Below are positions 34,637 through 42,870 of a DNA stretch of 64,000 bases, piece after piece. Source of the DNA: Sphingobacterium sp. UBA4616. Lineage in GTDB: Bacteria; Bacteroidota; Bacteroidia; Sphingobacteriales; Sphingobacteriaceae. The stretch spans positions 3,887 through 67,886 of the forward strand of contig DGIS01000018.1 of the NCBI GenBank assembly GCA_002386525.1, read 5' to 3'. Both the position numbers and the translations under genes were made by a program. The stretch's first letter is position 1, and each line of letters begins with the position of its first letter. The notes below the pieces were generated by a model. That model had not been told where the DNA came from. It did no database searches and worked only from the letters and a program-made list of their open reading frames with translations.

Positions 34637-36878
34637 TTTCGTGATGAATAAGGTTTGTTTTAACAATGATCTGCGCAATCACTTCATCTAATTCTTTTGC
34701 GGAATCCATAATCAGATCCATAATTTCGGCCGTAGATTTTCCGCCCCCTTCTAATTCCCTTGAAAGGTAAATTAAGCTCATGATGCGTGTCAGTGGAGCG
34801 CGGATGATGTGAGACTGCAGCCAGGCGATTTCATGAAGGGTGTCGTTCTGCTTCTTGATTTGATCCATAGCCTGACGGGAAGCCGTAATGTCTTGTATCG
34901 TGCCCTCAATTTTAATGGCATTTCCTTGCTCATCTGCAACCAATCTCACTTCTTGATGCACCCATTTCAGCCTTCCCGACAGGGTAATGATTTCGTGTTC
35001 AAAGCTTTTGGTAGTTCCGGGCTTCAGATGGTAAATGGGATCATCCTCCAGCAGATACCGATGTTTGGGCGGCAAGGTCTGCTTTACATTTTCTAACGTT
35101 GGAATAAAGGTGTCCGGTGAACAGTCATAAATTTTGTACATCTCATCACTCCATTCGGAGATGTCCGAATCTATAGGCCTAAACCAGTAGCCTAGCTTAG
35201 CAATTTTTTGGGCCGTCTTTAATTGCTCATAAGCCGTTTGCAATGCTTTTTCTGCGAGCTGCTGTTTGGTAATGTCCTTTCCGACAGCGACAATGGTTTT
35301 TGATTCTGCTGCGACAGTGGCTGACCATTGTAACCATTTCAATTCACCCTGCGCCGTTAAAAACCGACCCGAAAAACGTTCGGTTAATTGACCGCTTATT
35401 AATAACGATAATCCTTCAGCTGCACGTGCCCGATCATCGGGATAAATAAGGTCAAAAATTGCTGTAGTATATAAATAGGATTTTTGATACCCCATTAGGT
35501 GGGCAAAAGCATGATTACATTTCTGGATATAGCCATCAAACCCAACGATGCAAAGTGGATCTGAAGAAATATTAAAGACATTACGATATTCTTCTTCTGT
35601 CACTTTTTGTTTGACAAGTGGGCCAAGCTTTTCACTTATCTGGGTCAGTAACGTTATTTTCTCCGCGAGGATTTCTGGTGCCGATGTAGAAAAGCATACG
35701 ATGCAGCCGAGAAATTCATGGCCATACATAATCGGTAGACCAATGCCTGTCGAAAGACCTACCATCCGGGCAGCCTCAGCGCGTAGGAAATGCTTATTTT
35801 CCCCGAGCTTGTCCCAAACAATCACCCTTTTTTCTTTCCAAACGCCACCTGCTAACCCATCACCTTCTGTACAGGATGTAAATTCTGCTGTCTGTTGGTA
35901 AAATAGGTCGAACTTACGCTGCTGTACTGATGTCGAGACAAGGTGTAACTCGCTGTGGTCTGGAGCAACTAACCATATTTCGCTCACGCGTATTTTGGGG
36001 AGCAGGACAAGCCGCTGTAGGGCTTGATCGAGCGAAGATACCAACGAAATAGACTTCGCAAATGTTAACGTCAGTTCGGTAAAAAGATCACTAACGATTT
36101 TCTCTTTAATTTCGGACGTTACTTCGTGTGTGTTCGCTATAATACCTTCAATCAGCGGTGTGTTGAGGTGATTGGACAATTCTGTTTTAAACCAGCGCAG
36201 GTCGCCGTTTACATCGGGAAATCGATAGGCGTCAATGGATACGGACATTGACTCTTTTATTTTGTCAAGTTGCTCCATTACGCGCGGCACATCTTCTTCA
36301 TAGATAAAAGCAAACGCATTTTTGCCCAAGAATGCGTCGGGCTCAATCCCCAAAACGGTGGTGGAGGTGGGTGCTACATATTTATAGTTGCCTTCTAGGT
36401 CAATAATGGCAACCAGATCCCGTCCATTTTCGATCAATGATCGATATCTTTTCTCACTGAAGGATAGCTCCTGATACGCCGTGACTAAATTTCGTTCTTT
36501 CTCATAGAGCTCCGTTAAATCGGTGGCGGTAACGATTTCCGCTTTTTGGCCGTTGAAATTGATGGTGTTGCCCCTAATCTGTACGTATATGATGCTGCCA
36601 TCGCGTCTCTGGTGTCTAAAAATACTTTTCTTAAACTTTGTACGTCGATTTCTGGTTCTTTCTACTGCTGCCTCCAGTTTTGGAATATCTTCTTGCGGAC
36701 GAATATCCTTGATCGTCATCTGCTTAAATTCTTCCTCGCTATATCCGTATTGATGAATGGCTTCTTTATTTACCGCAAGAAAACGCAATGTATCCAGGTC
36801 ATAGATCCACATGGGTAATGGGGCGAGATCAAATATGGCTCGATCAAAATCGGATTTTTCGGTCGTTATACTTAGCAT
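34611..36878 (-). CDS. Multi-PAS sensor ending in a histidine-kinase dimerisation helix without ATPase domain
   Basis: The protein (755 aa) is cytoplasmic. Domain order is PAS (about 12-125; PLPMWIYDLDTLRFLAVN), PAS (140-255; YRSLIENGRDLVAIIDLEGN), GAF-like (270-400), PAS (405-530; PLCIVGFDGYIQKCNHAF) and PAS (545-670). It ends with a HisKA-like hairpin, LQSHIIRAPLTRIMSLIYLS, His690. It stops about 65 residues later, so no HATPase_c domain (N, G1, G2 boxes) is present. Such proteins are known in Bacteroidota. It may need a partner kinase or act as a phosphotransfer or scaffold protein for the overlapping receiver. Confidence 0.85.
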   Translation of the reverse strand: MLSITTEKSDFDRAIFDLAPLPMWIYDLDTLRFLAVNKEAIHQYGYSEEEFKQMTIKDIRPQEDIPKLEAAVERTRNRRTKFKKSIFRHQRRDGSIIYVQIRGNTINFNGQKAEIVTATDLTELYEKERNLVTAYQELSFSEKRYRSLIENGRDLVAIIDLEGNYKYVAPTSTTVLGIEPDAFLGKNAFAFIYEEDVPRVMEQLDKIKESMSVSIDAYRFPDVNGDLRWFKTELSNHLNTPLIEGIIANTHEVTSEIKEKIVSDLFTELTLTFAKSISLVSSLDQALQRLVLLPKIRVSEIWLVAPDHSELHLVSTSVQQRKFDLFYQQTAEFTSCTEGDGLAGGVWKEKRVIVWDKLGENKHFLRAEAARMVGLSTGIGLPIMYGHEFLGCIVCFSTSAPEILAEKITLLTQISEKLGPLVKQKVTEEEYRNVFNISSDPLCIVGFDGYIQKCNHAFAHLMGYQKSYLYTTAIFDLIYPDDRARAAEGLSLLISGQLTERFSGRFLTAQGELKWLQWSATVAAESKTIVAVGKDITKQQLAEKALQTAYEQLKTAQKIAKLGYWFRPIDSDISEWSDEMYKIYDCSPDTFIPTLENVKQTLPPKHRYLLEDDPIYHLKPGTTKSFEHEIITLSGRLKWVHQEVRLVADEQGNAIKIEGTIQDITASRQAMDQIKKQNDTLHEIAWLQSHIIRAPLTRIMSLIYLSRELEGGGKSTAEIMDLIMDSAKELDEVIAQIIVKTNLIHHENGTDTTDR

Positions 36879-36972
36879 ACAGATACATGAGTATATGTTT
36901 TTAAACAGTAAAAAGTCGTGTAGCTAAATATAGGAAAAAATAGATAGATTATATCATTGACAAGATAATGGT

Positions 36973-37004
36973 AAAAAAAAGCAAGAGCGACATTCGCTCT
37001 TGCT
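36973..37004 (-). terminator. Intrinsic terminator after the fimbrillin-like/small-peptide genes
   Basis: A perfect 11-bp inverted repeat (36980-36990 with 36994-37004, 3-nt loop) is followed on the minus strand by a run of eight T (36973-36980 are A on the + strand). It lies 58 bp past the 57-aa gene and separates that unit from the PAS protein gene. Confidence 0.9.
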
Positions 37005-37061
37005 CTAATATCTCCATGAAATGCTTGTTAAATAGCCTGATTGATATCAGGTTTTATGGTA

Positions 37062-37235
37062 TTACCAATCAATCGTTCGGAAATCGTCATCGGATCTACT
37101 CCAAGACTCCTGTGGATCCGCGCTGCGGACGGATTCGGATCCTGCTGCAGATCCTGCCGCAAATCCTTGTTCAAGGTCTACTTCCATGCCCACAATGCGG
37201 GGGGCTATATAATTTTTCTTTTCTTTATGGCTCAT
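37062..37235 (-). CDS. Small conserved-type peptide (57 aa) paired with the fimbrillin-like gene
   Basis: The frame reads MSHKEKKNYIAPRIVGMEVD, then LEQGFAAGSAAGSES, and ends DDDFRTIDW. The pattern K-K-x-Y-x-A-P-x-I...E-V-x-L-E-Q-G-x-A-A-G-S...W recurs in many short Bacteroidota proteins encoded next to surface-protein genes (established pattern, from memory). It lacks a signal peptide. It follows the lipoprotein gene by 39 bp on the same strand and precedes a strong terminator, so it belongs to that operon. Function is unknown. Confidence 0.78.
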   Translation of the reverse strand: MSHKEKKNYIAPRIVGMEVDLEQGFAAGSAAGSESVRSADPQESWSRSDDDFRTIDW

Positions 37236-37274
37236 GATAACATTATTTTTTGTTCGTATAAATAGTGATAGAAA

Positions 37275-38834
37275 TTAACGACAGGCAATTTTTTTTCTGC
37301 CACTACCGCCTCCGACCATAGTGGTTTTGCCTTGCACGACCTGTGTAATTTTGACTGTATTTGAAACCGGGTTCCAAGGCACGGTATTGAATGAACCTGC
37401 TGTCAGCACCAAGGGATATAGTTCGCCGCCAGAGCTTTTACTGCCATATAGGCTAACGGTTCCTTCGCGGCTAATAACGACCCGTATGATGGGATTCGCT
37501 TGGGTACCGGTCATGTTATAAATTTGAGGAATTGTACCTCCAGCAGTATTGATGCCACCATGAAGGCTGCCATCTGCAAAAGCGACATTTCTAGGCGCAA
37601 TAGCGATATTCGGTTCAAATTGCATTTCTTGTGTCGCTAATTTGATTCCGTTCACCTCCATATTGAACGAGTTGTCCATCTGTAAAATATCAAATACGAA
37701 ACCATAATCTGCTCCTGGTGCTGTCAATGTCTGCTCAACAATACCCCCATTAGAAACAACTGTGCCGTTCACATTTGCACCGTTTCCTGAAGCAGGATAA
37801 TTCCAATTGAGGTTGGCACCACCGGTTACTTCTTCTGTACAGGTTTTGAAGTTGAGGTTTAGATTGTAACGCTGACCGGGAATAATTTTTAGGCCCGCAA
37901 CGGACACATTATTCTTGGTTTCGCCATCAATGGTAATGGATCCAAAATTGAATACAGCATTTGTTGTACTGGGATGAATCAATAGCGTTGGTGCACTGGA
38001 TAGGGCGCGTAGGCCTGTACCAAGTGTGGGAAATACAACAGCTGCTGTGGCCGTGTTGCTGTTGTAGGTGATCGTACCGTCTGCTAATCTGAGGTTGGCG
38101 CTTGGATGTGTTGGCCCAATAGTGATGCTGCCAAGATTGGTAATAGCTCCCGTCATTTCAGTAGCCATGCTGAGATTGGTGGTCACTTCGCTATATTGAT
38201 GTTTGAGGACAACGTCGACATTATTGTCTCCCGCTTGAACTGTTAGATCCTGTTTGAAATACATCAGGTCTGCGCTGATATGATCAAGACTGGCTGTGGT
38301 AAGCGCCGTCTGCGCTGTCACGGTAGGTACTGTAGCTGTACTATTGGTGGAGAAGGCTACAAATGTGTATGCCTGTCCTGCATCTAACAGGATTTCATGG
38401 TCATTATCGACCTGGTTTGTATAGGTCTTTTCGGTGACATAATCTCCCGCTTTGTTATAGACAACAATTTTGTACTTTACATTTTGCCCGAGTGGGGTAC
38501 GCTCTTCGGTAACAGCGGCACGATGAGCCGTCGAGCCCCGCAAAAGGCTACGCTGTGAAGTGGACGGCGCAGGAGTCAACGTGGCGTCAAAGGAACTGGA
38601 TTCTGTTAAAGGGATCAGGACTGTTTGGTGGGATGTCGTCGTGCTGCTTCGGTTGCCGGCTTTTATGCTGGTGACAGCTGGATTCTCTACACCCAAAAGA
38701 TGAATACTCACGCTAGCCTTCCCAGACAATGAGACACTGTCCTTACTCTCTTTACAGGAGTAGATGCTCATACTGGTCAATGCCGCGAATGACAGCATGC
38801 TTATACTGCCAATAGTTCTTAATTTAAATAACAT
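37275..38834 (-). CDS. Fimbrillin-like surface lipoprotein
   Basis: The start at 38834 is preferred over the open frame to 38921 because it gives MLFKLRTIGSISMLSFAALT and a lipobox (SIYSCKES). The 519-aa protein is rich in Thr, Ser, Ala and Asn. It shows the two-part beta-sandwich look of FimB/Mfa2 and fimbrillin families: YKIVVYNKAGDYVTEKTYTN, then DAGQAYTFVAFSTNST in the first half, VSGLKI-like ISVAGLKIIPGQRYNLNLNF in the middle. It ends with a basic tail (GSGRKKIACR). It is probably a fimbrial tip, anchor or adhesin component; the family assignment is moderate. Confidence 0.62.
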   Translation of the reverse strand: MLFKLRTIGSISMLSFAALTSMSIYSCKESKDSVSLSGKASVSIHLLGVENPAVTSIKAGNRSSTTTSHQTVLIPLTESSSFDATLTPAPSTSQRSLLRGSTAHRAAVTEERTPLGQNVKYKIVVYNKAGDYVTEKTYTNQVDNDHEILLDAGQAYTFVAFSTNSTATVPTVTAQTALTTASLDHISADLMYFKQDLTVQAGDNNVDVVLKHQYSEVTTNLSMATEMTGAITNLGSITIGPTHPSANLRLADGTITYNSNTATAAVVFPTLGTGLRALSSAPTLLIHPSTTNAVFNFGSITIDGETKNNVSVAGLKIIPGQRYNLNLNFKTCTEEVTGGANLNWNYPASGNGANVNGTVVSNGGIVEQTLTAPGADYGFVFDILQMDNSFNMEVNGIKLATQEMQFEPNIAIAPRNVAFADGSLHGGINTAGGTIPQIYNMTGTQANPIIRVVISREGTVSLYGSKSSGGELYPLVLTAGSFNTVPWNPVSNTVKITQVVQGKTTMVGGGSGRKKIACR

Positions 38835-38937
38835 TTTAATTTTCAGTTGATTTATACGATGCCTATCTTCCCATAGAATCTTCAGTAAATAACTGGAGAG
38901 GGAAAAATTTGTACAAAGCAACTATAACGCGGCTCAA

Positions 38938-39009
38938 ATAGCAATCAAAGGGTGTTCTTATACCAATTTTTTGCTATGTATCGGGATTAGAATAGCAAAT
39001 TTTTGCTAT
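38938..39009. promoter_or_regulatory. Cluster of ATAGCA/TGCTAT half-sites between divergent genes
   Basis: Half-sites occur at 38938-38943, 38972-38977, 38992-38997 and 39004-39009. The last two form an 18-bp near-palindrome (ATAGCAAAT/TTTTGCTAT, 8 of 9 pairs). They lie between the minus-strand fimbrillin-like gene and the plus-strand LuxR-type regulator. An operator controlling one or both genes is the natural inference. Confidence 0.6.
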
Positions 39010-39082
39010 ATAAGCATGGGGCTCATAAGGAGTTGATTTAAATAATTTACCTTTAGAGCATCTTTACTTAAAACGAACTATA

Positions 39083-39712
39083 TTGAAGAAATATTTTGAT
39101 AATGCAATTGTACTGGATGATCAGGAGCTCTTTTCGGCTGCATTTTCACTGCTATTGGAGCGTTACAGCCTTTTTAGCTTTGTTAAAGCCTGTAACGATT
39201 CACATGAATTTTTTGCTTTTTTAAATTCTTTTGGCCGCAAAAGCATTGTGGTATTTCTTGATTATTATCTTCCTGAAGGCAATGGTTTGTCTTTATTATC
39301 TGAAATCAACAGAATCAATAAAAATGCAAAAATTGTCTTTTTAACCAGTGCATCATCTCCATTTCTGATTCGGAACTTGAAAAGCTACAATCCAGCGGGC
39401 ATTTTGAGCAAATCGTGTCATCTTGATACTTTAAAAGAATGTGTTCAAGATGTGGCTTCGGGAAAACCATTTTTGGATCCGCTATTCGAAGACATTCTCA
39501 GTCAGCAAGAGTTTCTGCAAGTAAAATTCACAGCAAGGGAGATCGAGCTTTTGAAGCACTTTGCTGATGGCCAAACAATCGCGACGACGGCAGAGAAAAT
39601 GTTTTTGAGCCCTCATACCGTTGTGGCACACCGCAGAAATATGATGGCTAAAGTTGAATGTAAGTCGATAACGCATTTGCTGACTTTTGCGAAGGATAAT
39701 GGTTTAATTTAA
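39083..39712 (+). CDS. LuxR/NarL-family response regulator
   Basis: The protein (209 aa) starts at TTG, with no in-frame ATG upstream. The receiver domain includes NAIVLDDQELFSAAF (acidic pair) and SIVVFLDYYLPEGNGLSLLS (phospho-acceptor Asp near 58), with Lys in AGILSKSCH. The C-terminal GerE helix-turn-helix is KFTAREIELLKHFADGQTIA, then SPHTVVAHRRNMMAKV. No histidine kinase is adjacent. It is divergent from the fimbrillin-like gene, with half-sites between them, so regulation of that surface operon or of itself is likely. A hairpin follows at 39716-39749. Confidence 0.9.
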   Translation: MKKYFDNAIVLDDQELFSAAFSLLLERYSLFSFVKACNDSHEFFAFLNSFGRKSIVVFLDYYLPEGNGLSLLSEINRINKNAKIVFLTSASSPFLIRNLKSYNPAGILSKSCHLDTLKECVQDVASGKPFLDPLFEDILSQQEFLQVKFTAREIELLKHFADGQTIATTAEKMFLSPHTVVAHRRNMMAKVECKSITHLLTFAKDNGLI

Positions 39713-39715
39713 TTA

Positions 39716-39749
39716 AAAAGTTCAGAACACCGAAATGTCCTGAACTTTT
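39716..39749. terminator. Bidirectional terminator
   Basis: AAAAGTTCAG...CTGAACTTTT arms (39716-39725, 39740-39749) give a stem flanked by A and T tracts. It lies between the convergent LuxR-type and DUF3347 genes and can end transcription in both directions. Confidence 0.85.
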
Positions 39750-39780
39750 CTTGAATGAGAGTACCGCGTTCGTGCGGGAA

Positions 39781-40323
39781 TTAATGGCAGGCTACGGGCT
39801 TGGGGTAATCGGCTGTTGCCATTCCCTTAACCACTTGGCCACAATTGCGCATCGAGGCTGCGTACGGATTTTCTATCGTCTTGTCGTAACTTAACCAATA
39901 CCCCTTTTCCATCGGACAGTACTGTAGGTACACGGCTTCGTCGGTACATTTCATCGTCTCCATAATGGTAAATAGGGATTGCGTAACGGCAGAAAAAGAC
40001 GCTTTCATGGCGGTTAGATCTTGTGCGGCTTTCAGGCCGGCTGCGTCGGCCTTCATGGTTTGGCTCACTTTCTTTAGACGCATCATGTCGTCGAGCTGTA
40101 ATCCTTTCAGCCGAAAGTTCTGGACTTCTTTTTCCAACTGAACGGCATGTGCTTTGCCGCTGGCAAAATTTTCATCCTGGATGTCCTTTTTTACCTCCAT
40201 GTAGCTTTTAAATAGTCGGTCGCGTTGGGCCTGTGCGACATCTTGCCCGTGGCTGGATTGACAGGAAATCATGAGAAGACTGATCAGGCAGGTGATGTAA
40301 ATTCCTTTTAGTTTATTTTTCAT
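39781..40323 (-). CDS. DUF3347-like lipoprotein
   Basis: The protein (180 aa) is a lipoprotein (Cys21 in LMISCQSSHG). A helical domain (residues about 35-125; LFKSYMEVKKDIQDENFASG) is followed by VYLQYCPMEKGYWLSYDKTI, then NPYAASMRNCGQVVKG. The CPM-x(n)-W-x-S...NPY...M-x-x-CG pattern is that of DUF3347, often found in or beside heavy-metal efflux and copper-handling proteins. It is the last gene of the operon, 14 bp after the metalloprotease. A metal-binding role is plausible from the Cys/Met/His-rich C-terminus. Confidence 0.8.
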   Translation of the reverse strand: MKNKLKGIYITCLISLLMISCQSSHGQDVAQAQRDRLFKSYMEVKKDIQDENFASGKAHAVQLEKEVQNFRLKGLQLDDMMRLKKVSQTMKADAAGLKAAQDLTAMKASFSAVTQSLFTIMETMKCTDEAVYLQYCPMEKGYWLSYDKTIENPYAASMRNCGQVVKGMATADYPKPVACH

Positions 40324-40337
40324 GCTATTATTTTCTT

Positions 40338-42851
40338 TTAAATGGCTGATGAGCGCTCGAGTAAGCTTTGATTTTGAATGCGTTTAATTTCGAGCAACAT
40401 CAGCTCAAGGTGTTGTCTATTTAAAGGGTCTTTTTGTTGTGCGGCAAGTTGATTAATTGCCGGCACGAGAGTGCTCAGATAATTTCGGACATACAGCTGT
40501 ACATCGCTGCGCTGTGCTTGTGAAATGATATCGGATCCTTGTGCGATTTTGGGATTGATAAGTTGATTGACTTTTTCAAGAAAATAGCGTTGTTGTGCGC
40601 GTTTAAATACGGCCATACGGCTGTCGTCCAGGGGCAGGGTCCATACCGCTCCGCCAATATCATTCAGATATTCGTTGAGGCCGTAGGGGTTGGTACTGGT
40701 GATAGACTTCATGTACACATTATAGAGCATGCCGGGACTCATCAGCATATTCAGCATTTGCTCTTGCTGATCGCTGATCTCCTTGTTGGCATCTTTGCCG
40801 ATCAGCTCCTGAATGTCTTGGGGATATAACCATAAGGGTGGGGTCAATACGTTGTCATTGACATACTGCATGGCCGATTTGACCTTTTCTCTGGGGATGG
40901 CTGCATAGACGGGGCCAGCTTGGCCACGTACTTTTTTTGTAATCTGCTGACTGCCTATATTTTTTAAGACATGGTACAGGTAACGGTCGAACTGTGCCCG
41001 CACGGCTTTATGCATATCCTTTAGGTTGCTGTAATCGTCGCCGGGTTCATTGGTCCATTCGACCAAATTGGAAACCACTCGCTTTAGATTTTTGATTCCA
41101 TATCGGCTAGCCAGCATGGCATCGTCACCAAGATCTTCTTTTTGGCCACGTGGGTCTTCGTCGTTCCCTTCGCCGCCAAACCACAGCTTGGGATTGGCCG
41201 TCAGGCTATCGGTCACCTGTTTGCTGAGGTAGAGTTGCTCGTCTTCGCCGCTCGAAAATTGGGGTAGATATTGGTACCCCCATTGGATGGCCCATTTATC
41301 GTAGCTGCCGATACGGGGATAGATGCCGGCTAGCCCCACACCGTCTTCGGGCTGCGCCACATAATTGAACCGTGCGTAGTCCATAATGGATACGGTATGG
41401 CCATTTTTTTCTACCCACTTCTTGTCGCGCAATTTTTCTACGGGCGTTTGGCTACTGGCGCCCATATTGTGACGAAGGCCCAAACTGTGTCCTACTTCGT
41501 GCGACGACACAAAGCGGATCAGCTGCCCCATCACTTCGTCGTCTAGCTGCATTTTTTGTGCTGCCTTGTTCAATGGACCCACTTGCACCATAAACCATTG
41601 CTGAACGAGTTTCATGACATTATGATACCAGCCTACATGGGCTTCGATAATCTCGCCACTTCGGGGGTCGGATATGCGTGGCCCATAGGCATTCGCTTTT
41701 TCGGAGGCAAAATACCGGATCACCGAGAATCGGGCATCCTCGAGGCTCATGGTGGTATCTTGCTCAGGCCATTCTTTGCCTACAATGGCGTTTTTGAATC
41801 CGGCTTGTTCGAATGCCTGGTTCCAGTCGTTGATGCCGGCAATCAGATACGGGCGCCATTTTTTTGGGGTCGCCGGATCGATATAATAGACGATCTGCTG
41901 TTGAGGCTCTACCAGTTCGCCTTTTAAGTAGCGTTTTAGATCTTTCGCTTTGGGCTCGAGACGGTAGCGCTGTATAAAATTCAGGGCTTTGGACCGCTGG
42001 TCTTTATCGGTGAATAGAATATACTTGTTGGCAAAATATCCTACGCGGTCATCGTAAATCCGTTTGTTCATCGGTACTTTTGGCAACAGGACCATGGAGG
42101 TGTTGGTGGTAAAGGTCAATGAACCGGTTGCGGTTGCTGCGGGCGTACCTGATGTGGAGCTGTAGGTTTTGGTGGTCTTTACTTCCAGATTGATGGGGAA
42201 TACCTTCATATCGGTAATGAAAGAACGGTCATCTGCCAAGGAGGATAGCTTATTTTCGCTTTTTATTCTGCTGTCAAAGGAAAGTGCGGCGTTGTCTTTT
42301 CGGAAAAGGTCGGTCACCTCCACCAAATAACTGTTGCCCCCTGCTTGTAGTCCTTTGATATCCAAAATAGCGATAATGGGATCTTCCTGCGACTGGATCA
42401 ATGCCGTACGAATGGCATCGTTTTCGGGCGCGTCCTGCTTGTAAATCGCTGCCCGCAGCTGGATACGGTCGCCCAGGCCTTTTTCGAAGTAAAGTGTCTG
42501 CTCATTCAGCTTTTCGCCTCCATACATCGTAAATCCCTGTGGAGCCGACACCAGACGCGTTACGGTCAGAAAATAACGGTTCAATATACTGTCGGGTATT
42601 TCCAGGTACCACTTCTTTTCGGATTCGATGACATTAAAAACGCCTGAGCGGGAAATTCTTTTTTTATTTAAAATTTTACTGTAGGCCTCATAGAGGTCAT
42701 TTTTTGTTTTCAGGGTATCTGTTTTAGCCGCTGTCTTCGTATCGGTCTTACTAGCCGTTTTATCGGCTTTCTTTTCCACGGGTTGCTGCGCTTGGACTAT
42801 ACCGCCAGACAAAAGCAGGGCGAGGGTACTAAAGATAATTTTGTTTTTCAT
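40338..42851 (-). CDS. Zinc-dependent metalloprotease of the metzincin type (DUF5117/DUF5118-like)
   Basis: The protein (837 aa) has a signal peptide (ALLLSGGIVQAQ) and a Lys/Thr/Asp-rich linker. A DUF5118-like segment (YEAYSKILNKKRISRSGVFN) is followed by a long DUF5117-like domain. The catalytic domain contains the extended zinc motif HEVGHSLGLRH (His451, Glu452, His455, His461) and a Met-turn, SIMDYARFN. It is exported to the periplasm or surface. It lies 19 bp after a SusD gene and 14 bp before DUF3347, inside a sigma-controlled SusCD operon, suggesting it processes the peptide ligand or the transporter itself. Confidence 0.92.
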   Translation of the reverse strand: MKNKIIFSTLALLLSGGIVQAQQPVEKKADKTASKTDTKTAAKTDTLKTKNDLYEAYSKILNKKRISRSGVFNVIESEKKWYLEIPDSILNRYFLTVTRLVSAPQGFTMYGGEKLNEQTLYFEKGLGDRIQLRAAIYKQDAPENDAIRTALIQSQEDPIIAILDIKGLQAGGNSYLVEVTDLFRKDNAALSFDSRIKSENKLSSLADDRSFITDMKVFPINLEVKTTKTYSSTSGTPAATATGSLTFTTNTSMVLLPKVPMNKRIYDDRVGYFANKYILFTDKDQRSKALNFIQRYRLEPKAKDLKRYLKGELVEPQQQIVYYIDPATPKKWRPYLIAGINDWNQAFEQAGFKNAIVGKEWPEQDTTMSLEDARFSVIRYFASEKANAYGPRISDPRSGEIIEAHVGWYHNVMKLVQQWFMVQVGPLNKAAQKMQLDDEVMGQLIRFVSSHEVGHSLGLRHNMGASSQTPVEKLRDKKWVEKNGHTVSIMDYARFNYVAQPEDGVGLAGIYPRIGSYDKWAIQWGYQYLPQFSSGEDEQLYLSKQVTDSLTANPKLWFGGEGNDEDPRGQKEDLGDDAMLASRYGIKNLKRVVSNLVEWTNEPGDDYSNLKDMHKAVRAQFDRYLYHVLKNIGSQQITKKVRGQAGPVYAAIPREKVKSAMQYVNDNVLTPPLWLYPQDIQELIGKDANKEISDQQEQMLNMLMSPGMLYNVYMKSITSTNPYGLNEYLNDIGGAVWTLPLDDSRMAVFKRAQQRYFLEKVNQLINPKIAQGSDIISQAQRSDVQLYVRNYLSTLVPAINQLAAQQKDPLNRQHLELMLLEIKRIQNQSLLERSSAI

Positions 42852-42870
42852 GTGTTTGTTATAGCATCTA

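Noticed and set aside
37041..37265. Plus-strand frames of 74-89 codons between the PAS gene and the fimbrillin-like gene
   Set aside because: They are antisense to the better supported 57-aa minus-strand peptide, and the first spans a terminator hairpin.
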